The notes under the pieces are model-generated. The model was not told the DNA's origin and ran no database searches. It saw only the letters and a program-made list of their open reading frames with translations. The translations under genes were made by a program, and so were the position numbers. DNA of 64,000 bases from Candidatus Limosilactobacillus merdigallinarum (lineage in GTDB: Bacteria; Bacillota; Bacilli; Lactobacillales; Lactobacillaceae). Shown in pieces: positions 53,601 through 64,000 of the stretch. How positions within the stretch are numbered: the stretch's first letter is position 1; every line of letters begins with the position of its first letter. The DNA lies in NCBI GenBank assembly GCA_019114515.1, contig DXFH01000001.1:1-64000 (forward strand), written 5' to 3'.

Positions 53601-54297
53601 CCGGGATAACAGTCATTACCATCCATTCAGGCTTGTTGCCAGACTTAATGAAGGCTTCCAAAATGTCAAGACGACGAACGGCACGAGTACGCTTCTGACC
53701 AGTAGCTTCCTTTAAAGTAGCCTTTAATTCAGTAGCTTCCTTCTGCAGGTCGACATCCTTTAACAGCTTTTGCACAGCTTCAGCACCCATTTCAGCAACG
53801 AAACGGTCGCCATATTCAGCCTTCTTATCACGATATTCAGCTTCGGTCAGCAATTGCTTCTTTTCCAGTGGCGTGTCACCAGGATCCAGAACAACGTATG
53901 CTGCGAAGTAGATAATTTCTTCCAGGGCACGTGGGCTCATGTCCAATACCAAGCCCATCCGGGAAGGAATTCCCTTGAAGTACCAAATGTGGGATACCGG
54001 AGCAGCTAATTCAATGTGGCCCATCCGTTCACGACGAACCTTTGAACTAGTAACCTCGACACCACAACGGTCACAAACCAGGCCCTTAAAACGAACCCGC
54101 TTGTACTTACCACAAGCACATTCGTAATCCTTCGTCGGCCCGAAAATCCGTTCGTCAAACAGACCTTCTTTTTCTGGCTTTAAGGTCCGGTAGTTGATGG
54201 TTTCAGGCTTCTTTACCTCACCATACGACCAACTACGGATCTTGTTGGGCGAAGCCAGACCAATCTGCATACTTTCAAAATTATTGACGTCAATCAA
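50632..54297 (-). CDS. rpoC: DNA-directed RNA polymerase subunit beta'
   Basis: 1221 aa; [16 protein letters not shown] catalytic motif; CACGKYKR...CDRCGVEV zinc. Confidence 0.99.
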   Translation of the reverse strand: MIDVNNFESMQIGLASPNKIRSWSYGEVKKPETINYRTLKPEKEGLFDERIFGPTKDYECACGKYKRVRFKGLVCDRCGVEVTSSKVRRERMGHIELAAPVSHIWYFKGIPSRMGLVLDMSPRALEEIIYFAAYVVLDPGDTPLEKKQLLTEAEYRDKKAEYGDRFVAEMGAEAVQKLLKDVDLQKEATELKATLKEATGQKRTRAVRRLDILEAFIKSGNKPEWMVMTVIPVMPPDLRPMVQLEGGRFATSDLNDLYRRVINRNNRLKRLLALNAPGIIVQNEKRMLQEAVDALIDNGRRGRPVAGPGNRPLKSLSHLLKGKQGRFRQNLLGKRVDYSGRSVIDVGPSMKMNQMGLPIPMALELFKPFIMHELTKRKLVNNVKAAKRMIDKRDDKVFDVLEDVIKEHPVLLNRAPTLHRLGIQAFEPILVSGKSMRLHPLVCTAYNADFDGDQMAIHVPLSDEAQAEARLLMLAAHHILSPRDGEPIVAPSQDMVIGNYYMTTEDKGREGEGMIFKDADEAIMAYKNGYVALQTRVGVQVAAYPDKPFTDDQRGKIMMTSVGKLIFNTIMPDDYAYINEPTNDNLMNGVPDKYFLDKGENVHDYLENAPLVAPFKKGFLSDIIAEIYKKYKVTKTSQFLDRIKDLGYYESTISGLTVGISDITDLKEKPEIIAKARKQVALVTKQFRRGLITDNERYERVIGIWNDAKDEVQNKLIEHMDIHNPINMMSDSGARGNISNFTQLAGMRGLMASPSGKIMELPILSNFREGLSVLEMFISSHGARKGMTDTALKTANSGYLTRRLVDVAQDVIVREKDCGTDRGLEVSAITNGNEMIEPLYDRILGRYTMKSVFDPKTGNKIVGKNVLLDEDMAQKIVDAGVKKVTIRSAFTCNTEHGVCERCYGRNAATGDKVEAGEAIGTVAAQSIGEPGTQLTLRNFHTGGVAGNEDITQGLPRVQEIVEARNPKGKATISEVTGTVESIEEDPAEQTKDVTVKGENDTRTYTLPITARMRVSEGDFIHRGAALNEGSIDPKELIRVRDVLSTETYLLAEVQKVYRMQGIDLLDKHVEIMIRQMMRKVRIMDPGDTDVLPGELMDIGQFRDANYKTLVSGGIPATARPVILGITKAALETNSFLSAASFQETTRVLTDAAIRGKEDPLVGLKENVIIGKIIPAGTGMATYRHIKTKEASVGATADGAVTSLPNSSIREMEEQMRDQDNH

Positions 54298-54317
54298 AGG
54301 ATTGTCCTCCTTAATCT

Positions 54318-57300
54318 TTAGTCTTGCTTAGCTTCATCCGGTTTTGCGTCTGTCATCTGCTGTGCTTCATCCTTTTGGGCCTGTTCTTCACGGCCATGCT
54401 GAGCAGAACGACGAACGTTAATCACATCTTCGTCCATGTTCTTTAACTGAACTTCGTGATGGTTATTGTCCAGAACCTTCATGTCCAAACCTAATGACTG
54501 CAATTCCTTAACCAATACACGGAATGATTCAGGAACACCTGGCTTAGGAATCCGGTCACCATTAATGATGGCATCGTAAGTATTAACACGACCAACAACA
54601 TCGTCTGACTTGTAAGTCAAGATTTCTTGCAGCGTGTATGCGGCACCATAAGCTTCCAGTGCCCAAACTTCCATTTCACCGAAACGTTGGCCACCAAATT
54701 GTGCCTTACCACCAAGTGGCTGTTGCGTAACCAGTGAGTATGGTCCAATTGAACGTGCGTGGATCTTATCGTCAACCATGTGGGCCAGCTTCAGGTAGTG
54801 CATGACACCAACGGCGATCCGTTTTTCAAATGGTTCACCGGTACGACCATCATACAGAATGGTCTTACCATCTGACGGTAAACCAGCTTCCTTAACAGCG
54901 TCCCAAACATCCTTATCAGTAGCACCATCAAAGACTGGCGTTGCGATGTGGATACCTAATTGACGAGCAGCCATACCTAAGTGCAATTCAATAACTTGCC
55001 CAATGTTCATACGACTTGGCACACCCATTGGACTCAGCATAATGTCGATTGGCGTACCATCAGGCATGTATGGCATATCTTCTTCAGGGATAACAATGGA
55101 AACCGTACCTTTGTTACCGTGACGGCCAGACATCTTGTCACCAACTTGGATCTTCCGCTTTTGAGCGATGTAGACCCGGACCATCTTGTTAACACCAGGA
55201 GATAATTCGTCACCATTGTCACGGGTGAAGACCTTAACGTCCTGGATAATACCACCACCACCGTGGGGAACACGCAGTGAGGTATCACGAACTTCACGTG
55301 ACTTTTCACCGAAGATAGCGTGCAGCAGACGTTCTTCAGCAGACAGTTCAGTCACACCCTTTGGCGTAACCTTACCAACTAAGATGTCACCATCGTGAAC
55401 TTCGGCACCAACACGGACAACACCATCTTCATCCAGATTCTTCAGTGCATCCGCACCAACGTTAGGAATTTCACGAGTCATTTCTTCTGGGCCCAGCTTA
55501 GTTTCACGGGCTTCAGATTCGTATGATTCAATGTGGATAGAAGTGTAAACGTCATCCTTAACCAGACGTTCAGAAATAGCGATGGCATCTTCGAAGTTGT
55601 AACCCTGCCAAGTCATGAAGGCGATCAGTGGGTTTTGACCCAGCGCCAATTCACCCTTTTCCATGGATGGACCATCAGCTAAGACGTCATCAGCATCAAC
55701 ATGTTCGCCGACCTTGACGATTGGACGCTGGTTGTAGTTCTTACCACCGTTACTACGACGGAACTTCATCAGCTTGTAAGTGTCTAAGGTGTCGTCTTCT
55801 TCACGAACACGGATTTCACGAGCATCAACGTATTCAACAGTACCTGAATTCTTAGCAATTAAAGCAACCCCAGAGTCGTGGGCAGCCTTGTATTCGATGC
55901 CAGTCCCAATCAAAGGAGCATGTGGGTTAATCAACGGAACGGCTTGCCGTTGCATGTTAGCACCCATCAGCGCACGGTTGGAGTCATCGTTTTCCAGGAA
56001 CGGAATACATGCAGACGCAACGGAAACTACTTGCTTTGGTGAAACGTCCATGTAGTCAACGTTGTCAGCAGAAGTTTCAATGTAGTCATCCTTATCACGG
56101 CACATGATTTCATCTTCAGCGAAGGAGCCATCATCGTTCAGCGGCGTGTTAGCTTGGGCAATGATGTAGTTATCTTCTTCGTCGGCAGTCAGGTAATCGA
56201 TCTTATCGGTAACCTTGTGGGTCTGCCAAGAAACACGACGGTATGGTGTTTCAATGAAACCGTACTTGTTAACGCGGGCATAAGAAGCCAGTGAGTTAAT
56301 CAGACCAATGTTAGGACCTTCAGGAGTTTCGATTGGGCACATACGACCATAGTGGGTGTAATGCACGTCACGAACTTCATAACCAGCACGGTCACGAGTC
56401 AAACCACCAGGACCCAGGGCGGACAGACGACGCTTGTGCGTTAATTCACCCAGTGGGTTGGTTTGGTCCATGAATTGTGACAGTTGTGAAGAACCGAAGA
56501 ATTCCTTAATAGAAGCAACTACTGGCCGAATGTTGATCAATTGTTGTGGGGTAACCGTGTTGATATCCTGAATGGACATCCGTTCACGAACAACCCGTTC
56601 CATCCGGGCCAGACCAATCCGGAACTGGTTCTGCAGCAATTCACCGACAGAACGAATACGACGGTTGCCTAAGTGGTCGATGTCGTCAGTAGAACCAATG
56701 CCTTCTTGTAAGTTGAAGAAGTAGTTTACTGATGCAATGATGTCGGCTGGCTGAATGTGCTTTAATTCCAACGGAATGTGGCCGTTAGCAACGATTGGCA
56801 CAACCCGGTCAGGATCATTCTTGGAGTAAACCAAGATCTTTTGCAGCTTAACCGGCTTAGTAACAACGGCTTCATCAGATGGCGTGTAGGTAATCATCTT
56901 GAAGTCATCACGTGCCAGTGCTGGTTCCAGCTTCTTCAGTACTTCCTTGGTAACAATATCGCCCTTGTTGGCCAAGATTTCACCAGTGTCTGGGTCAGCC
57001 AGCGTTTCTGCTAAGGTCTGACCAAGCAGGCGGTACTTCATCATGAGCTTCTTGTTAGTCTTGTAACGACCAACTGGAGCCATGTCGTAACGACGTGGAT
57101 CAAAGAAACGAGCGGTCAGCAAACTACGAGCAGAATCAGCCGTCTTTGGTTCACCTGGACGCAGACGTTCGTAAATGTCCTTCAAGGATTCTTCAACTCG
57201 TGAATCTTCAGCATTCTTGTGAACATCCTTATCCAAGGTTGCAGCTAATGATTCAGAGTTGCCACCCAGCATGTCAATGATTTCATCATCAGAGCCGAAG

Positions 57301-57938
57301 CCTAATGCCCGCACTAATTCGGTCATTGGCAGCTTACGGGTCCGGTCAATCCGTACATATGAAATGCCCTTAGCGTCCGTTTCGTATTCCAGCCATGCAC
57401 CACGGTTAGGAATAAAGTTGGCGCTGAAGTTAGTCCGACCGTTCTTGTCGGTTTCCTTGTCATAGTAAATACCTGGGGAACGAACCAATTGTGAAACAAT
57501 AACCCGTTCGGCCCCGTTGATAATAAAGGTCCCTTGATCAGTCATCAATGGGAAGTCGCCAAAGAAGACGTCCTGTGACTTAATTTCACCAGTTTCGTGG
57601 TTAGTCAGACGCAGGGTAACGTGCAGTGGTGCAGAGTAGTTAGCATCATGTTCACGTGCTTCGTCTTCCGTATACTTGGGTTCCAGGAGCTGGTAATCAA
57701 CGAACTCGAGTGACAGCTTGCCCTGGAAGTCATCAATCGGCATGATGTCGTTAAACATCTCACGCAAACCTTTATCCATGAACCAATTGTAAGAATTAGT
57801 TTGGATTTCAATCAGGTTTGGCAGGTCGAGAACTTCCTTAATCCGGGAGTAGCTACGGCGGGTACGGTGCTTACCATATTTAACTAAATGTCCAGCCAAA
57901 GTATTCACCTCTCTAATTTGTTGGGTGGGTCCAATCAA
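54318..57938 (-). CDS. rpoB: DNA-directed RNA polymerase subunit beta
   Basis: 1206 aa; [34 protein letters not shown]. Confidence 0.99.
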   Translation of the reverse strand: MIGPTQQIREVNTLAGHLVKYGKHRTRRSYSRIKEVLDLPNLIEIQTNSYNWFMDKGLREMFNDIMPIDDFQGKLSLEFVDYQLLEPKYTEDEAREHDANYSAPLHVTLRLTNHETGEIKSQDVFFGDFPLMTDQGTFIINGAERVIVSQLVRSPGIYYDKETDKNGRTNFSANFIPNRGAWLEYETDAKGISYVRIDRTRKLPMTELVRALGFGSDDEIIDMLGGNSESLAATLDKDVHKNAEDSRVEESLKDIYERLRPGEPKTADSARSLLTARFFDPRRYDMAPVGRYKTNKKLMMKYRLLGQTLAETLADPDTGEILANKGDIVTKEVLKKLEPALARDDFKMITYTPSDEAVVTKPVKLQKILVYSKNDPDRVVPIVANGHIPLELKHIQPADIIASVNYFFNLQEGIGSTDDIDHLGNRRIRSVGELLQNQFRIGLARMERVVRERMSIQDINTVTPQQLINIRPVVASIKEFFGSSQLSQFMDQTNPLGELTHKRRLSALGPGGLTRDRAGYEVRDVHYTHYGRMCPIETPEGPNIGLINSLASYARVNKYGFIETPYRRVSWQTHKVTDKIDYLTADEEDNYIIAQANTPLNDDGSFAEDEIMCRDKDDYIETSADNVDYMDVSPKQVVSVASACIPFLENDDSNRALMGANMQRQAVPLINPHAPLIGTGIEYKAAHDSGVALIAKNSGTVEYVDAREIRVREEDDTLDTYKLMKFRRSNGGKNYNQRPIVKVGEHVDADDVLADGPSMEKGELALGQNPLIAFMTWQGYNFEDAIAISERLVKDDVYTSIHIESYESEARETKLGPEEMTREIPNVGADALKNLDEDGVVRVGAEVHDGDILVGKVTPKGVTELSAEERLLHAIFGEKSREVRDTSLRVPHGGGGIIQDVKVFTRDNGDELSPGVNKMVRVYIAQKRKIQVGDKMSGRHGNKGTVSIVIPEEDMPYMPDGTPIDIMLSPMGVPSRMNIGQVIELHLGMAARQLGIHIATPVFDGATDKDVWDAVKEAGLPSDGKTILYDGRTGEPFEKRIAVGVMHYLKLAHMVDDKIHARSIGPYSLVTQQPLGGKAQFGGQRFGEMEVWALEAYGAAYTLQEILTYKSDDVVGRVNTYDAIINGDRIPKPGVPESFRVLVKELQSLGLDMKVLDNNHHEVQLKNMDEDVINVRRSAQHGREEQAQKDEAQQMTDAKPDEAKQD

Positions 57939-57983
57939 ATGTTACATTTTGATTACATTTAAGCAAAATGCCAACTTTTGAGC

Positions 57984-58117
57984 AAAAAAAATCCAAAAGC
58001 AGCTGGCAACTGCCTTTGGTTTTTTATAAAGAAGCCGGTGGACAAGAGATCACCGACCTCACTGGACTCACAAATTACATACGTTAACAATATAGGACAA
58101 TCAGCATGCAAAGTCAA
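57984..58117 (-). ncRNA. rpoB promoter plus leader RNA with intrinsic terminator, candidate Lacto-rpoB motif
   Basis: Minus TTGACT-17-TATATT (58112-58117 / 58089-58094); leader stem CGGTG...CACCG, then CCAAAGGCAG ttgccag CTGCTTTTGG ATTTTTTTT (57984-58019) upstream of rpoB ATG 57938. Confidence 0.65.
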
Positions 58118-58229
58118 TCGCTATGCACGCTAGCAAAGCCCTTACATTGATCTTTTTTTGCTTTTTTCAGTAACCGCCCTCGACATTTTGAATTACGAAC
58201 GGCCTTAGTCCGAGAATAATGCAAACAAA

Positions 58230-58379
58230 GGGGCTGTGACTTAAGTCTGTTATATAGATCAAAAGTTAACAGCGCGGTACACAAATGGCCTCAAGTGTTC
58301 GGATTTTTTCGAACGCTTGAGACATATTTGTGCTCGCGGGCGTGACTACGAAGTCATAAATGACTTCTGTCACGTTCCC
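58230..58379. mobile_element. MITE-like 150-bp structured insertion, flanked by AAACAAA direct repeats
   Basis: Imperfect TIRs GGGGCTGTGACTTAAGTC / GACTTCTGTCACGTTCCC (13/18); internal long hairpin CACAAAT..CTCAAG..GTTCG/CGAAC..CTTGAG..ATTTGTG; AAACAAA at 58223-58229 and 58380-58386. Confidence 0.7.
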
Positions 58380-58386
58380 AAACAAA

Positions 58387-58416
58387 AACCACCAGCAGTT
58401 ATTTTGCTGGTGGTTA
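58387..58416 (-). terminator. Terminator downstream of TetR-family gene
   Basis: Minus AACCACCAGCA aaataa CTGCTGGTGGTTTTTGTTT. Confidence 0.85.
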
Positions 58417-58430
58417 CTAAATTTAAACTG

Positions 58431-59024
58431 TTATTTATGCTGCATAACACCGTTTAAGAATACATCCAAGATAATCTTGCCACGCTGTTCGTTACTGATA
58501 CTCTTACCACCAAGCTGCTGTAATGAACCAAATAATGGTGTCAAGTCAGCGATGAACAATTCAGCAGCTTCTTTAGGCAGGAGGTCCGGACGCAAATGCG
58601 CTTCCGGCAGCTTAAAGAATTCAGAAACTGGCTCAATGTAGTCCATCATAAAAATAATTTCCAGTTTACGACGACCACTAGGACTCAAGAGCGAGGCAGT
58701 GGACTGCCAATTATTGTAAACGTTGTTCGGGTGATTCTTAGTAAAGACTTCTGTGATTTCCCACAAACGGTCTTTTGCCGATAAGTTATCCCGGCGCATC
58801 ACCTGGTTAATTTGCTGACGGACCTTGCTGCAGTGTGCAGACAAGACATCCAAGTACAATACTTCCTTATCACTAAAATGATGATACAAAGCCGGCTGGG
58901 TAATGCCAATTTCCTTAGCAATGTCACGGGTAGAGGTTAATGCGTACCCCTTTTTTAAGAATAATTTAGTGGCGGTCTCCATGATCGCTGTTCTGGTTTT
59001 TGCTAGTTGTTCTGTTCTCTTCAT
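58431..59024 (-). CDS. TetR/AcrR family transcriptional regulator
   Basis: 197 aa; IMETATKLFLKKGYALTSTRDIAKEIGITQPALYHHFSDKEVLYLDVL HTH. Confidence 0.93.
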   Translation of the reverse strand: MKRTEQLAKTRTAIMETATKLFLKKGYALTSTRDIAKEIGITQPALYHHFSDKEVLYLDVLSAHCSKVRQQINQVMRRDNLSAKDRLWEITEVFTKNHPNNVYNNWQSTASLLSPSGRRKLEIIFMMDYIEPVSEFFKLPEAHLRPDLLPKEAAELFIADLTPLFGSLQQLGGKSISNEQRGKIILDVFLNGVMQHK

Positions 59025-59035
59025 GATTTATCTCC

Positions 59036-59050
59036 CAATAAATTTTATTG
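59036..59050. promoter_or_regulatory. Perfect 15-bp dyad CAATAAA-T-TTTATTG upstream of the TetR gene, candidate operator
   Basis: CAATAAATTTTATTG 12 nt before the start codon, abutting the GGGAG RBS. Confidence 0.5.
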
Positions 59051-59129
59051 AATCTTCCCGGGACAATTATAGTCAATACTACCTAATTTTTCCAGAAAAT
59101 CCTGAAGAGTCTCGTTTCTACTCTCTGCG

Positions 59130-61607
59130 TTACTTTACTGTAATCAATTGTTTTTCGTGCTGGGGATTTTCCTTACTGAAGGTTAATTTACCATGCCGAG
59201 CACCAATCGTCACCCGATCACCAGATTGCACATTGCCATCGAGTAACGCCATGCTTAACGGATCTTCAACCATATTTTGAATGGACCGACGAAGCGGCCG
59301 TGCCCCATATTCAGGGTTATAGCCATCCTTAGCAATCGCATCAATTGCTGCAGCCGTAAAGTGCAAATCAATTCTTTGTTCCTTAACCCGGTCAATCAAG
59401 TGACGGGTAAGCAACTTAACAATTTGATGCAAATCATTCTTAGTTAACGAGTGGAAAATAATCGTCTCATCAATCCGGTTTAAAAATTCGGGACGGAAGT
59501 GCAACCGTAATTGTGATTGAATAGCCGACTTCATCGCTTGATAGTCATGCTGCACATCTTCAGCACCAAAGCCCACTGTCTTCTCATCCCGTAATTGAGT
59601 TGCTCCCAAGTTAGAAGTCATAATCAGGATAGTGTTGCGGAAGTCAACGCGCCGACCCTTCGAATCAGTCAAGAAGCCATCATCTAATACCTGCAGGAGC
59701 AAGTTAAAGATATCGACATTCGCCTTTTCTACTTCGTCTAGTAGAACAACGGAATAAGGGTGCTGCCGTACCTTTTCCGTCAGCTGACCGCCCTCTTCAT
59801 AGCCAACATAGCCCGGAGCGGCACCGACTAAGCGGCTGGCACTGTATCGTTCCTGGTATTCTGACATATCAATGCGAATCATATTATCTTCGGAACCAAA
59901 CATCTCGTCGGCCAAGGCCTTAGCCAATTCGGTCTTACCAACACCAGTAGGGCCAAGGAACATGAAGGAGCCGATTGGACGTGATGGGTCTTTCAAACCA
60001 CTGCGGGCGCGACGAATCGCCCGTGCTAATGCGGAAACGGCCTCATCTTGTCCCACTACGCGTTCATGCAGGCCCTTTTCCAAGTTAATCAACCGGTCGC
60101 TTTCCTTACGCTTCAGCTGGGTCAACGGTACACCGGTCCATTCAGAAACCACCTGGGCAATGTCGCCTTCAGTGACGCGGGCTGCATATTTATCGTGGGA
60201 TTCATTTGCACGCCGCCTCTGTTCAGCCTGATCCAGCTTTTTCTTCAAGTCCAATTCTTGGTGGCGCAATTTGGCAGCCGTATCAAAGTCCTGCCGTTGA
60301 ATGGCCGCTTCTTTTTGGCTGCGCAACTGTGCTAATTCACGTTCACGCTTAGCATGCGGGCTATCCTGACCTTCATGGTTAATGTGTACCATCGCAGCAG
60401 CTTCATCCATCAGGTCAATTGCTTTGTCCGGCAAGAAGTGGTCGGTAATATAACGACTGGAGAGCTGAATGGCTGCTTGCAGCGCTACATCTTCAATTTC
60501 GACATGATGGTGCTTTTCGTATTGGGGCCGAATCCCCTTCAAAATCGCTAATGATTGCTCTTTCGTTGGTTCCTCAACCATTACTGTAGCAAAGCGCCGT
60601 TCCAAAGCCGCATCCGATTCAATGTGCTTTTGGTATTCATCCAGCGTGGTAGCACCGATCAACTGCAGTTCGCCACGGGCCAGTGCTGGCTTCAAGATGT
60701 TGGAAGCGTCAATTGCACCTTCAGCACCACCGGCACCTACTAAAGTATGAAGCTCATCAATGAACAGGATGATATGACCATCCTGGTAAACTTCATCGAT
60801 CACCTTCTTCAAACGGTCTTCGAATTCGCCACGGTATTTAGTACCCGCAACCAATGAGCCCATATCTAGCATCATCAGACGACGGTGGTCTAATTCTTCG
60901 GGAACTTTGTGAGCAGCGATGAGTTGGGCCAGTCCTTCAACAATCGCGGTCTTCCCAACACCTGGTTCACCAATCAAAACCGGGTTGTTCTTCGTCCGCC
61001 GACTCAGGATCTGAACCACCCGCTTAATTTCTTTATCCCGACCGATCACCGGGTCAGGCGACTCTTCTGCAGCCACCTTAGTAAGGTCACGGGCCAATTT
61101 ATCTAGTGTTGGAGTGCCCTTGCTTGCTGGACGACGATTACGCATCCGCTGTTGATTAACGTCAACACCTAGGCGCCGCAACAGATTCCTGCGCGCCTGT
61201 GTAACATCCACATCCAAGCTCATGAGGATACGGGAAGAAAAAATGCGCTCATCACTCAATAATGCTAGTAGTAAGTGCTCAGTGCCAATTCTTTCAGCAC
61301 CAAGCTGACTAGCAGTTTGAGCAGCCACATTTAATATCTCATCTAACTTCGGTGAATTCGGCAGGTAACTGTGCGAATCCAAATTCTCCATCGTTCCATA
61401 ACCAGTGAAACGTTCAATTTCTTCTTTCAGATCATCACTAGTAATGTTCATTTGTCGCAGAGCATTTGCTGCCACACCAGTTTTCTCCAGACTTAGTGCC
61501 AGCAAAAGATGTTCTGTACCAACTGCTTGATGCTTGAATAAACGTGCTTGTTCTTGTGCAATCTTGAGTGCAGCTTGTGCATTAGGGGTATACAGAAAAT
61601 CTGGCAT
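59130..61607 (-). CDS. clpC: ATP-dependent Clp protease ATP-binding subunit ClpC
   Basis: 825 aa; two AAA+ modules [10 protein letters not shown] and [13 protein letters not shown]-like middle domain. Confidence 0.96.
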   Translation of the reverse strand: MPDFLYTPNAQAALKIAQEQARLFKHQAVGTEHLLLALSLEKTGVAANALRQMNITSDDLKEEIERFTGYGTMENLDSHSYLPNSPKLDEILNVAAQTASQLGAERIGTEHLLLALLSDERIFSSRILMSLDVDVTQARRNLLRRLGVDVNQQRMRNRRPASKGTPTLDKLARDLTKVAAEESPDPVIGRDKEIKRVVQILSRRTKNNPVLIGEPGVGKTAIVEGLAQLIAAHKVPEELDHRRLMMLDMGSLVAGTKYRGEFEDRLKKVIDEVYQDGHIILFIDELHTLVGAGGAEGAIDASNILKPALARGELQLIGATTLDEYQKHIESDAALERRFATVMVEEPTKEQSLAILKGIRPQYEKHHHVEIEDVALQAAIQLSSRYITDHFLPDKAIDLMDEAAAMVHINHEGQDSPHAKRERELAQLRSQKEAAIQRQDFDTAAKLRHQELDLKKKLDQAEQRRRANESHDKYAARVTEGDIAQVVSEWTGVPLTQLKRKESDRLINLEKGLHERVVGQDEAVSALARAIRRARSGLKDPSRPIGSFMFLGPTGVGKTELAKALADEMFGSEDNMIRIDMSEYQERYSASRLVGAAPGYVGYEEGGQLTEKVRQHPYSVVLLDEVEKANVDIFNLLLQVLDDGFLTDSKGRRVDFRNTILIMTSNLGATQLRDEKTVGFGAEDVQHDYQAMKSAIQSQLRLHFRPEFLNRIDETIIFHSLTKNDLHQIVKLLTRHLIDRVKEQRIDLHFTAAAIDAIAKDGYNPEYGARPLRRSIQNMVEDPLSMALLDGNVQSGDRVTIGARHGKLTFSKENPQHEKQLITVK

Positions 61608-61643
61608 AAGTTCCTCCTTGAAAAATGATTTAATTAATTCAGC

Positions 61644-62111
61644 TTAGCTTTCATAACGCAGGCGATTCAAAAATGAAACGAGCAGCCGTGCTCGCAACTG
61701 ATTCTCGGTATTGTGATCATTCACGTCTAGAGTATGTTTAGACAATGCCACCAGCATCAGGTCACCTTCACGACGGCTAATTACCTTTTCTCGATAAAGG
61801 GTTCTGACCACATCAAAGGCGTCATTTTCACTAATGGAATTGCCAATTGCATCAATTAACATATCCAAAACGTCAACATTTTCAAGCAATTTAACTCTTT
61901 CGATCCGGATATAGCCGCCCCCACCACGTTTGCTTTGTACTAAATAACCATTCTGTAGCGTGAAGCGAGTTTTGATCACATAATTGATTTGTGATGGGAC
62001 CACGTCAAAATGATCAGCAATTTCTGAGCGTCGAATTTCAATCTGCTCGTCATTGCCTAAAATCGATTTTAAGTAGCTTTCAATCACATCCGATATACTT
62101 TTGCGATCCAC
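61644..62111 (-). CDS. ctsR: CtsR family transcriptional regulator
   Basis: GTG start 62111 after GGGAG; VDRKSISDVIESYLKSIL...RGGGGYIRIERV. Confidence 0.93.
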   Translation of the reverse strand: MDRKSISDVIESYLKSILGNDEQIEIRRSEIADHFDVVPSQINYVIKTRFTLQNGYLVQSKRGGGGYIRIERVKLLENVDVLDMLIDAIGNSISENDAFDVVRTLYREKVISRREGDLMLVALSKHTLDVNDHNTENQLRARLLVSFLNRLRYES

Positions 62112-62128
62112 AACTTCATCTCCCATCA

Positions 62129-62145
62129 TCTGACTAATTCTGACC
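62129..62145 (-). promoter_or_regulatory. CtsR box
   Basis: Minus GGTCAGA-ATT-AGTCAGA, perfect match to RGTCADA-NNN-RGTCADA, just downstream of a TATGAT -10-like element. Confidence 0.85.
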
Positions 62146-62210
62146 ATTATCATACCATGCTTTCACAGCCGTCTAATAGCAAAAAGTCTTCTTAATTATC
62201 AGTGATAACA

Positions 62211-62245
62211 AAAAGGAACCTTCAGTGCTTACTGAAAGTTCCTTT
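62211..62245 (-). terminator. Terminator downstream of adhP
   Basis: AAAGGAACTTTCAGTAAGCACTGAAGGTTCCTTTTT on minus. Confidence 0.85.
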
Positions 62246-62312
62246 ATATGCAGGGCTTGCATACAAATATATGAGTTTAGAAAGACTTAGATTGGTTATT
62301 TATTAACTAAGA

Positions 62313-63335
62313 TTACTTGTTGTGAACGAAGTCAACAACGTTACGACCAACAACCTTGTTGTCCTTCAGTTCTTGAATCATTTCGTTGATTTCACTCAGC
62401 TTGCGAGTGTGAACGATTGGGTGAACCTTGCCTTCAGCACCGAACTGGAAGCATTCAGCCAAGTCTTGACGGGTACCAACCAGAGAACCAGCAACGATGA
62501 TCCCATCCAGAACCGTCTTAGCAATGTTCAGCTTCATGTCACCCTGTGGCAGAGCAACAGCAACTAAGCGGCCATCTGGACGAAGTGAGTTAACGGCTTG
62601 GTCAAAGGCAGCAGTAGTAACAGCAGTAACAACTGCGGCATGAACACCGCCAACCTTTTCTTGGATCTGTTCATCAACGTTGTTATCGTGACGGTTGATC
62701 AGAATTTCAGCACCGTTTTCCTTAGCAGCTTGTAGCTTGTCAGGGTTACCATCAACGGCGATAACGTGTGCACCAAATACATTGTGAGCAAATTGGATAC
62801 CCAGGTTACCAAGGCCACCAGCACCAACAATGGATACCCACTGGCCAGGCTTGATGTTAGCAACCTTCAGAGCCTTGTACATCGTAACACCGGCACAAGT
62901 CAGAGAAGTAGCTTCAACTGGGTCCAGGCCATCTGGAACCTTAACAGCGTAGTCAGCTGGAACAATACACTGTTCCGCCATAGCACCATCAGCAGTGTAG
63001 CCGGCGTTTAAAACGTGGCGGCAAAGAGTTTCACGGCCAGTCAGACAATATTCACAGTGGCCACAGCCCTTGAAGAACCAAGCAATTGATACCCGGTCAC
63101 CAACCTTCAGACTAGTAACACCTGGGGCAACCTTGGATACACGGCCAATACCTTCGTGACCAATGATCCGGCCTGGCTTCTTACCGAAGTCACCGGCAGC
63201 ACAGTGAAGGTCAGTGTGACACAGACCACAGTATTCCATGTCAACTAATGCTTCACCTGGCTTTAAATCACGAAGTTTAACATCCTTAACAGTAACGTAC
63301 CCATCAACTGGGTCATTAATAACAGCAGCTTTCAT
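62313..63335 (-). CDS. adhP: Zinc-dependent alcohol dehydrogenase AdhP
   Basis: From ATG 63335 ([14 protein letters not shown]), 340 aa; [42 protein letters not shown]. Confidence 0.93.
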   Translation of the reverse strand: MKAAVINDPVDGYVTVKDVKLRDLKPGEALVDMEYCGLCHTDLHCAAGDFGKKPGRIIGHEGIGRVSKVAPGVTSLKVGDRVSIAWFFKGCGHCEYCLTGRETLCRHVLNAGYTADGAMAEQCIVPADYAVKVPDGLDPVEATSLTCAGVTMYKALKVANIKPGQWVSIVGAGGLGNLGIQFAHNVFGAHVIAVDGNPDKLQAAKENGAEILINRHDNNVDEQIQEKVGGVHAAVVTAVTTAAFDQAVNSLRPDGRLVAVALPQGDMKLNIAKTVLDGIIVAGSLVGTRQDLAECFQFGAEGKVHPIVHTRKLSEINEMIQELKDNKVVGRNVVDFVHNK

Positions 63336-63365
63336 AAGTGAAAATCTCCTTCGTAAAAACAAGAT

Positions 63366-63442
63366 CTTTGTTACTCTTTACACAAAATATAATAACAGCA
63401 TTTAGGAAAAATGCAAGCGGTAATGTGAAGATAGTAACAAAG
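63366..63442 (-). promoter_or_regulatory. adhP promoter bracketed by a 19-bp inverted repeat
   Basis: CTTTGTTACTCTTTACACA (63366-63384) versus TGTGAAGATAGTAACAAAG (63424-63442), 16/19 paired including 10 perfect; TTGCAT-16-TATTAT lies between. Confidence 0.65.
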
Positions 63443-63591
63443 CGTGCTAACATGGCTTGATCGCACTAATGCCAAACAATTGCAATATTCTTTGCGATGG
63501 TATTTTTACTTGATATTCTTTTTTTGTGAATGAATTTGAATAATTGTCTCATTCAAACTTGTGCAATATGTAACTAATTAATAGTAAGTAA

Positions 63592-63628
63592 AACTCCCGC
63601 CACCTGCAATTAACAGATAACGGGAGTT
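63592..63628 (-). terminator. Terminator downstream of the partial CDS at right edge
   Basis: Minus AACTCCCG ... CGGGAGTTTTA. Confidence 0.75.
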
Positions 63629-63648
63629 CATTGATGATGACAATGGCA

Positions 63649-64000
63649 TTAGCCAATTACTAACCAACGCATAAAATCATACGCCTTGTTCTTAACTGGT
63701 GGTACCAACTTGTGGAGCCGCTTTTCCATTGACTTCTGGCTGCAATTCTTGCTGCCCTGCCGTAAGTAATCAGTCATTTCATCGTACTTAGCGATCCCGA
63801 AACGCGTGTATTCCGGTTTCATGAATTGGTCACACATGATGCGGTCATCAATACCAGCGTGACGTTTGCTACGCTTGATCCGCAAAATCCGTACTGGCTG
63901 CGTCTCAATTTGGCCATTAACCTTCACAGGAACGTCAATGATGTCACCTTTCAGCAACTGATCCCAGTCTTCTGGATGAATTTTCCGGTATTCTTTTAAG
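63649..64000 (-). CDS. Hypothetical protein, 5' end beyond the window
   Basis: Frame stays open from the 63957 ATG to the window end (LKEYRKIHPEDWDQLLKGDIIDVPVKVNG...), so the listed start is probably internal. Confidence 0.6.
   Translation of the reverse strand, partial: LKEYRKIHPEDWDQLLKGDIIDVPVKVNGQIETQPVRILRIKRSKRHAGIDDRIMCDQFMKPEYTRFGIAKYDEMTDYLRQGSKNCSQKSMEKRLHKLVPPVKNKAYDFMRWLVIG

Noticed and set aside
50632-57938. Possible resistance-type changes in rpoB (rif region) or rpsL
   Set aside because: The rif cluster ([28 protein letters not shown]) and the rps[17 protein letters not shown] motifs read as wild type.

Overview
A 64 kb chromosomal segment that is almost entirely protein coding. 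It looks like a heterofermentative lactobacillus (Limosilactobacillus-like by gene content and order; this is inference, no search was run). The backbone is housekeeping. On the minus strand it carries adhP, ctsR-clpC, rpoB-rpoC, the str operon (rpsL-rpsG-fusA), the S10/spc/alpha ribosomal operons through rplQ, ecfA1-ecfA2-ecfT-truA-rplM-rpsI, xpt and a PurK-like gene, and pcrA-ligA-camS ... gatCAB-dagK-rlmD. The camS/gatC junction is interrupted by about 7 kb of accessory genes: an opuC-type osmoprotectant ABC operon, an unannotated 58-aa small protein, a GPH-type sugar transporter and a leaderless pectinesterase. No rRNA, tRNA, CRISPR, prophage or intact IS was seen. The most interesting signals are non-coding. 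They are a 150-bp MITE-like hairpin element with a perfect 7-bp flanking direct repeat between a TetR gene and rpoB, a terminator-containing rpoB leader (Lacto-rpoB-like), three promoters flanked by paired operator-like dyads (GPH transporter, budC, adhP), a CtsR box, and a small-ORF unit with a 14-bp perfect inverted repeat across its stop codon. A multiply disrupted pseudogene sits at the left edge. I did not find convincing evidence of a wholly new multi-gene system.
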